From Sphingopyxis macrogoltabida (GTDB taxonomy: Bacteria > Pseudomonadota > Alphaproteobacteria > Sphingomonadales > Sphingomonadaceae): 64,000 bases of DNA. Positions 58,976 through 64,000 of the stretch are shown in pieces. The notes beneath the pieces are model-generated. The model was not told the origin of the DNA. It did not search any database and was given only the letters and a program-made list of their open reading frames with translations. Numbering within the stretch: the stretch's first letter is position 1; every line of letters begins with the position of its first letter. Where the stretch lies: the NCBI RefSeq assembly GCF_001307295.1, contig NZ_CP012700.1, forward strand, positions 2,979,001 through 3,043,000, given 5' to 3'. The position numbers and the translations under genes are program-made.

Positions 58976-60523
58976 CTAGGGCCTGGGCTGGCCGTTCCCG
59001 AAGTGAACATTGAGCAGATGGTCGAGCTGCGCCTTGCGAAAGCCGGCGACGACGCCAGACTCGGGCGCAAATTTTGCGAGACGGTCGCTTGCCGCATCGT
59101 AACGCGGCCAGTCGCGAACGAGTGCGCAGCCAGGAACGCCCGTCTTGGCGAAGCCAACCCAGCAGGCGGCGATGCCTTCGCCGAAGCGGCGATCCTCGTC
59201 ACCGACGGCGCCGGCGACCGACGCGAAATAGTCGAGCGTCCCGAACAGATAGGGGATTTCAGACCCGTGCGCGGCGCCCTTGGCGCGGTCGCGCCGCGCC
59301 GCTGCGACATAGTCGAAATGATAGAGATACGAAGGCGCCCCTCCCGCCGTCCGGGCCGCGAGCCAGCGCGCCGGGGCGACGAACCAGGCGTCGCCCAACA
59401 CCTGGCGCGCCAGTTCATCATCGGCCAGCCCCATGCCATAGGCGGCCCGGCCCGCCGCCTGGTCGCGCCCTAGATAGGCGAGCGCGGGGGATGGCGGCAC
59501 GCCCATGGCAAGGATGACGCTCGCCTCGTTGCTGTTCGCGCCGACGAGGAGCGGAACGTCGATCGGCTCGCTACGCGCAAAGACGCGCCAAGGCGCTTCG
59601 CGTACCAGGTCGCCGTCGAGGATGGGGCCGGTCATCGCGCCCGGCGTCCGGACCTCGCCAGCGGCAACGAGCGCGGCGGCGGGCAGCGCGCGAAGCGCGT
59701 CGAGCGATGCTGAAGGCGGCGCACCTGCGCGCGCTGCCAACGCCGCGCCTAGCGCTTCTTGCTCGCCAAGCGGGCGCGGATCGAGGAGACCAACGCCCGA
59801 CTGAACGATCGCCTTGGCGAACAGGCCTTTGGCTTCGGGCTGGGCAAGGATCGTCGTCACTCCGATCGCCCCGGCGGATTCGCCGAACAAGGTGATCTGG
59901 CGCGGATCGCCACCAAATGCGGCGATATTTTTCTTCACCCACCGCAGGGCGGCCAATTGGTCCATCAGGCCGTAATTGGCGAGCGCCTCGCCGCGCGGCT
60001 TGGCCGCGCTGAGCGCGGGATGGGCGAAATAACCGAGCGCGCCCAACCGATAGTTGATCGTCACCAAAACCACACCTTGCCGCGCGAAGGCGGTGCCGTC
60101 GAAAACCGGGAAGGTGCCCGAACCGACCACATGGGCGCCGCCATGGATCCAGACCATCACTGGCAGCTTTCGCGCCCCCGCCGGGCGCCAGATGTTCAGC
60201 TGGAGGCAATCCTCAGACTGATGCTCGGCTACCCCGCCCGCGACAAGTGCGGGGCGCACCGTCTGCGGACAAGCCGGGCCGAGTTTTGCGGCATCGCGGA
60301 CGCCCCGCCAGCGCGGCGGTGCCTGCGGCGCCCGCCAGCGAAGAGCGCCGACCGGTGCGGCGGCGAAAGGAATATCAAGGAAGCGCTCGACGTCCCCCGT
60401 GCGCGCGCCCGCAAGGCGCCCCTGCGCGATTGTCGCCGCGGGGGCCGTCTCCGCCGCCGCGACAGACACCGATCCGGTCAGCATCGCGGCACCGAACAGT
60501 GCTGCCATCACCAAATGCCGCAT
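58976..60523 (-). CDS. Type-B carboxylesterase, secreted
   Basis: 515 residues with a signal peptide ending near VSVAAAE. Family motifs: EDCLQLNIWRP, VMVWIHGGAHVVGSG (oxyanion hole), nucleophile elbow LFGESAGAIGV, acidic residue region VGANSNEASV, and a catalytic His near GAAHGSEIPYLFG. It cleaves ester (or amide) bonds of a relatively bulky substrate outside the cytoplasm. It lies between the receptor and the beta-lactamase-fold gene on one strand, so is probably co-transcribed. Confidence 0.93.
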   Translation of the reverse strand: MRHLVMAALFGAAMLTGSVSVAAAETAPAATIAQGRLAGARTGDVERFLDIPFAAAPVGALRWRAPQAPPRWRGVRDAAKLGPACPQTVRPALVAGGVAEHQSEDCLQLNIWRPAGARKLPVMVWIHGGAHVVGSGTFPVFDGTAFARQGVVLVTINYRLGALGYFAHPALSAAKPRGEALANYGLMDQLAALRWVKKNIAAFGGDPRQITLFGESAGAIGVTTILAQPEAKGLFAKAIVQSGVGLLDPRPLGEQEALGAALAARAGAPPSASLDALRALPAAALVAAGEVRTPGAMTGPILDGDLVREAPWRVFARSEPIDVPLLVGANSNEASVILAMGVPPSPALAYLGRDQAAGRAAYGMGLADDELARQVLGDAWFVAPARWLAARTAGGAPSYLYHFDYVAAARRDRAKGAAHGSEIPYLFGTLDYFASVAGAVGDEDRRFGEGIAACWVGFAKTGVPGCALVRDWPRYDAASDRLAKFAPESGVVAGFRKAQLDHLLNVHFGNGQPRP

Positions 60524-60578
60524 TGCGCCCTCCTACCCTTCCCGACCAGCGGCTGGAGGCCGCGGACGGGAGCGCGAC

Positions 60579-62816
60579 CTAGAAAGAAATGCGTCCTTCG
60601 ACGCCGACGACGCGAGGCTGGCTGTACCGGTTGATCGTCGGCGCCTGCGCGACGAAATAAACCTTGTCGAAGACGTTGTTCGCGAACGCGCTGACGCTGA
60701 TCTTGCCGAAGTCGACGCCGACCCGAAGATTGACGAGGACATAATCATCGAGGTCGACCGAGGTCGCTGTCAGCTCCTGTTTGCCGCCCCATTGACCACT
60801 GATCAGGACATTGCTGGTCAGCGCGACATCCTTGGTGACCGGGTAGCGCAGATTGAGGTTGGCCGAGGCGAGCCAGTCGGGAACCTGCGCAAGGTCCAGC
60901 CCGTCATAGCGGCCGCTCTTGACCTTGCCCTCTTGCCGCGAGCCACTCAAGGCGAGGCGGCCATTGCCTTCGCCGAGATCGAAGCCCTGGCTATATTCGG
61001 CCTCGATACCCCAGCTTTTCGCATCGCCTGCGTTGGTTAGATAGGCGACCGCGGCGATCGGGCACGCCGGATTGGTGAGCGCGCAGCCATCGTCGACCTG
61101 CGCGATCAGGTCTTCAAGCTCGGTGTAATAGCCCGCGATTGCGAAATAGCCGCGGCGGATCGGACTGCCCTTGATGCCGACTTCGTAAGACGTGCTGTTT
61201 TCGTTGCCGAACAGCACCTGCACAGGACTCGGCGCGCGCGGATCGGAGAGGCGCGTGTTGAACCCGCCGGCCCGATAGCTGCTGCCGACCTTGCCATAGG
61301 CGAGGATGTTCGACGTGAGCTTGTACGAGAGGGTCGCATTGTAGGAGAGATTGTCGGCGTTGATGCTGTCGTCGATGATCCGCGATGGCCCGCCGGTGGG
61401 CAGGCCAGTCCCCAAATCGTAAAGCCGCGCCGAGATGCTCCGGCTGTCGCGGGTATAGCGCAGTTCGCCGGTCAGGTTGAGGCTGTCGGTGATGTCGAAA
61501 CCGAGCGAGCCATAGGCCGCATAGCTTTCGAAATGCAGCCGCGCGGGCGCGATATTGCCCGGCGACGGATTGGCGAGCGTCGGCGTGCGCGTCGTCGCCA
61601 CCGAGAAATCGCTGTCGAGCAACAGCATTTCGGCGCCGACCAGCCATGTGAAGCGATCGCTCGCCCCGCTGACATGAATATCCTGCGAAAAATTGTCGGT
61701 CGTGTCGACGACGTAGGACGCGGTGCTGGCATCGAGCGGCGTGAGAGCGCCGATCTGCCCCGCGGCGCGCGCACGCGCCAGCTCGGCGGGGCTGATCGCG
61801 TCATTGTCGAGATCATATTCGGACGTGCGCTTGCGAAAGGAGGTTGTCGACGTCAGGTCGGCACCGCCCAGATCCACGCGGACGAGCGCCTGAAGGCCGT
61901 CCACGTCCTGGCTGGCGCGCGGCGCGGTGTTCCAGGGGTAGCGAAAGCGATCCTGCGTATAACCGCCGGGAAAGCCTGGCGTGCCCGCGGGAATGGATAT
62001 CTGGTAATGGATCGTCGGCGTGGTCAGCCGCTGGGTCTCGGCCGTGATGATCGCGTCGACCGGCCCGCGCTTCAGCCGGATCTGGCCGCGCAGTCCGTGG
62101 CCCTTCTGCTGGTCGAAATAGACGTCGTTGTCGGGATTGTAGAAGAAGCCCTTGTCCTGCTCGACGAGATCGCCGCTGATGCGGATCGCCAGGCCATCGG
62201 CGAGCGGGACATTGATCGCGCCCTGCGTCTGGAAGCTGTTGTTCTCGAAGCCATAGCGCGCGCTCGCCCAGCCCGAGAGATCGAATTCGGGCTCGGCCGA
62301 GATGATATTGATCGCGCCGCCGACCGCGTTGCGGCCGTACAGCGCGCCCTGCGTCCCGCGCAGAACCTCGACGCGGCCGATGTCGAGCAGGTCGAGCCGC
62401 GTGAAGTTGCGACCGCCCACCGGACCGCCGGCGATATAGGCACCGTTGCGATAGAGCCCGACGCTCGGGTCGCCATTGGTGGCACGCGCGGTCGACGAAG
62501 CGCGGATCGAGATCTCCGACGTGACGGACGAGTTCAGATTGTTGAAGCGAACGCTTGGCTGATCGGCGAGGAGTTCGCCGCTGCCCGTGGCGCCGCCGCG
62601 ATCGGTGAGCGACGTGATATCGATGACCGACGCCGCGGTCGGCACATCGGCCAGCCGCTCTTCGCGGCGGCGCGCCGTTACGACTATGGCGCCATCATCA
62701 TCCGCTTCAGCCGCGTCCGGAAGAGCTTCGGACGGTGCGTCTTGAGCGAAAGCAGGCGGAGCGACGGCTACCCAAATCGCGGCCGTGCAGAAAAGAAGGT
62801 TCGCTCTGCGTCCCAT
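60579..62816 (-). CDS. TonB-dependent outer-membrane receptor (TBDR3)
   Basis: 745 residues from the ATG at 62816, chosen for GGGGAGAG 5 bp upstream; signal peptide ends near PAFAQD. TonB-box-like AIVVTARRREERLADVPTAA, plug segments DIGRVEVLRGTQGALYGRN and AVGGAINIISAE, and a barrel ending in Phe (VVGVEGRISF). Co-directional with the carboxylesterase and the beta-lactamase-fold gene, which suggests uptake of an ester-type compound or its fragments. Confidence 0.93.
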   Translation of the reverse strand: MGRRANLLFCTAAIWVAVAPPAFAQDAPSEALPDAAEADDDGAIVVTARRREERLADVPTAASVIDITSLTDRGGATGSGELLADQPSVRFNNLNSSVTSEISIRASSTARATNGDPSVGLYRNGAYIAGGPVGGRNFTRLDLLDIGRVEVLRGTQGALYGRNAVGGAINIISAEPEFDLSGWASARYGFENNSFQTQGAINVPLADGLAIRISGDLVEQDKGFFYNPDNDVYFDQQKGHGLRGQIRLKRGPVDAIITAETQRLTTPTIHYQISIPAGTPGFPGGYTQDRFRYPWNTAPRASQDVDGLQALVRVDLGGADLTSTTSFRKRTSEYDLDNDAISPAELARARAAGQIGALTPLDASTASYVVDTTDNFSQDIHVSGASDRFTWLVGAEMLLLDSDFSVATTRTPTLANPSPGNIAPARLHFESYAAYGSLGFDITDSLNLTGELRYTRDSRSISARLYDLGTGLPTGGPSRIIDDSINADNLSYNATLSYKLTSNILAYGKVGSSYRAGGFNTRLSDPRAPSPVQVLFGNENSTSYEVGIKGSPIRRGYFAIAGYYTELEDLIAQVDDGCALTNPACPIAAVAYLTNAGDAKSWGIEAEYSQGFDLGEGNGRLALSGSRQEGKVKSGRYDGLDLAQVPDWLASANLNLRYPVTKDVALTSNVLISGQWGGKQELTATSVDLDDYVLVNLRVGVDFGKISVSAFANNVFDKVYFVAQAPTINRYSQPRVVGVEGRISF

Positions 62817-62835
62817 GGTCACTCTCCCCATCTTG

Positions 62836-62858
62836 TTATCGCAATTATTATCGATAAT
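62836..62858. promoter_or_regulatory. Candidate operator in the TBDR3 promoter
   Basis: The direct repeat TTATCG occurs at 62836-62841 and 62848-62853 (12-bp period), and the second copy is the left half of a perfect palindrome ATTATCGATAAT (62847-62858). It lies 20-42 bp upstream of the TBDR3 start. The binding protein is unknown. Confidence 0.5.
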
Positions 62859-62922
62859 TTTGTGCAAAACCGTCGGCAAGTCAAGCCGGAAAGCGCAATG
62901 TCTTTGCAGGTGGTTCGCTGGT

Positions 62923-64000
62923 CTAAGAGACGACGGCGCTCAGCAGGTCGCGGACGCCCCGCGCCGTAGCGGCAAGGGGGTCAGGTGTGACCGTCGATAA
63001 ATCGTCGGTCACAGCGTGGTGATGACGGTGTGCGCCAAAGATGCCGGCATGACGCACGTAGCCGGCCTTTATCACTTCCGAGAGTTCGCCCGCTGTGCCT
63101 TCCGCCGAAGGATAGGCCATTTCCAACCCCGGCTGGCCTTTGAATATCTCGCGCGCACACGTCACGAATTCGGGCGATGTCATGAGAAAACGATAGGGAT
63201 CGGCGCTTGGCAGCGGCAGCAAGCGCCCCGGCATTTCCTGATAGTCACGTGCTGCCGCATTGGCGCCGAGATGAAACCAGAAAGCGGTCTCGCCGGGGGC
63301 TGGACCCACCTTGTCGGCGATATGGCTCGCACCGAGATTCTCATATTCATGCCCGCTGTTGCACAGGAAGAGCAGGCTGTGTTGCGGAAACGCTCGGGGC
63401 ATCCAGTCGGCAAGCGCGAGCCACATCGCGATACCCGGCCCCCGCTCGCCGGCGCAATCGGTCCAGCCTGAACGCGGCGTAGAGACGACGAGCCAAGGGC
63501 GACCGGAGCGAACGCGTCGCCCGATTATATTCTGCGCTGCCCGAATCCCACCGCGCCCGCGAAGCGCTAATTTCGCCGCGGCACCGTGGCGCGCGGCTTC
63601 AATCACCGGGGCGGCGAGTCGCGGCGCGAGCAAGGCAAGTGGCTTGTCCGATACAGGATGACCGGCCGGGACATTGAGGAGCAAGGCCTCGCCCGTCGGC
63701 CCAGTCGTAATGAGAATGACCCCGTTCGCACCGCGCGCAAGCGCATCGGCGAGCGGCTCGCGCACTGCACGATCTACGAGGCTCGACCAGCGGCGGAAAG
63801 GCAGGCGCACGACGGCGATCGCGCCGTCGAGGCGTTCAGGGATTTCTGCGAGGCGCAGCGGCGCAGCGAGACCGGCCTCGCCGGTTTCGACGGCGAGCGG
63901 CTGTGCGACGAGCGGTATCGTGTGGTCGCCGAGCGTAAGTTCGCAATGCGACGCCTCGAACCAAGGCACGTCAAACGTCTGGCGATCCACTTCGAATCCG
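62923..64000 (-). CDS. M28-peptidase-like protein with degenerate metal site (5' partial)
   Basis: The reading frame is open to the window edge, so the N-terminus is outside. Residues visible first form a PA-like domain (about the first 130), then a segment aligning with the M28 aminopeptidase core: NIIGRR, LVVSTPRSGWTDC, ERGPGIAMWLALADWM, LLFLCNSGHEYENLGA and FGAHRHHHAVTDD. Where active M28 enzymes have HxD, DxxxG and EE metal ligands, this protein has TPRSG, ERGPG and HEYE, so zinc binding as usual is doubtful. It may be a non-catalytic or chemically altered homologue. It is upstream of TBDR3 in the same direction. Confidence 0.65.
   Translation of the reverse strand, partial: GFEVDRQTFDVPWFEASHCELTLGDHTIPLVAQPLAVETGEAGLAAPLRLAEIPERLDGAIAVVRLPFRRWSSLVDRAVREPLADALARGANGVILITTGPTGEALLLNVPAGHPVSDKPLALLAPRLAAPVIEAARHGAAAKLALRGRGGIRAAQNIIGRRVRSGRPWLVVSTPRSGWTDCAGERGPGIAMWLALADWMPRAFPQHSLLFLCNSGHEYENLGASHIADKVGPAPGETAFWFHLGANAAARDYQEMPGRLLPLPSADPYRFLMTSPEFVTCAREIFKGQPGLEMAYPSAEGTAGELSEVIKAGYVRHAGIFGAHRHHHAVTDDLSTVTPDPLAATARGVRDLLSAVVS

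Overview
The window looks like a chromosomal segment of a high-GC sphingomonad (Sphingopyxis/Sphingobium-like; inferred, not proven). The support is three TonB-dependent receptors sitting beside peptidases, esterases and cytochromes P450, LysR- and FadR-controlled catabolic blocks, frequent GTG starts and a CYP153 system.

Region 1 (about 1-25.7 kb) is a multi-operon uptake and catabolism block. It encodes two TonB-dependent receptors, an AbgT-type transporter, an M20 amidohydrolase, a penicillin-acylase-type Ntn hydrolase, a DAO-type FAD oxidase, an S9 peptidase, a haloacid-dehalogenase-like protein, a D-threonine-aldolase/D-serine-dehydratase-like PLP enzyme, RidA, an APH-like kinase, two NTF2/SnoaL-like proteins, a P450, an acyl-CoA ligase and three LysR regulators. 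A recurrent 14-bp palindrome, CCAAT-N4-ATTGG (best copy CCAATCGGCATTGG), lies in the promoter region of at least six of its transcription units, with two weaker copies beside the LysR1 and LysR2 genes. I read the block as one undescribed LysR regulon, probably for taking up an amide-linked amino-acid-like compound, hydrolysing it and oxidising the products. The substrate is unknown.

Region 2 (25.8-37.3 kb) starts with a decayed CzcA-type RND efflux gene (5' end lost, one in-frame TGA). Next is a small membrane-protein gene whose Shine-Dalgarno is buried in a perfect 23-bp palindrome. A full kdp potassium-uptake operon follows on the minus strand (27-codon leader ORF, kdpF, A, B, C, D, E). A two-block element upstream of the kdp operon recurs with identical spacing upstream of the small membrane gene.

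Region 3 (37.7-55.2 kb) starts at a tRNA-Thr(CGU) gene and is accessory DNA: gene scraps, a complete IS3-family element, ISL3 and IS66 remnants, then a catabolic island. In transcription order from a divergent FadR-type promoter, one arm is CYP153 plus a [2Fe-2S] ferredoxin. The other arm is a nitronate-monooxygenase-like protein, a thiolase-like/DUF35 pair, two acyl-CoA dehydrogenases, an acyl-CoA synthetase, a Baeyer-Villiger monooxygenase and an alpha/beta hydrolase. It ends in a truncated acyl-CoA dehydrogenase and a broken second IS3 element. The layout suggests terminal hydroxylation, CoA activation, side-chain shortening and ring or ketone cleavage of a hydrophobic (terpenoid- or steroid-like) compound.

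Region 4 (55.5-64 kb) holds a MarR regulator divergent from an alpha/beta hydrolase and a PaaI-type thioesterase. A minus-strand group then carries a beta-lactamase-fold hydrolase, a type-B carboxylesterase, a third TonB-dependent receptor and a 5'-truncated M28-like protein lacking the usual metal ligands.
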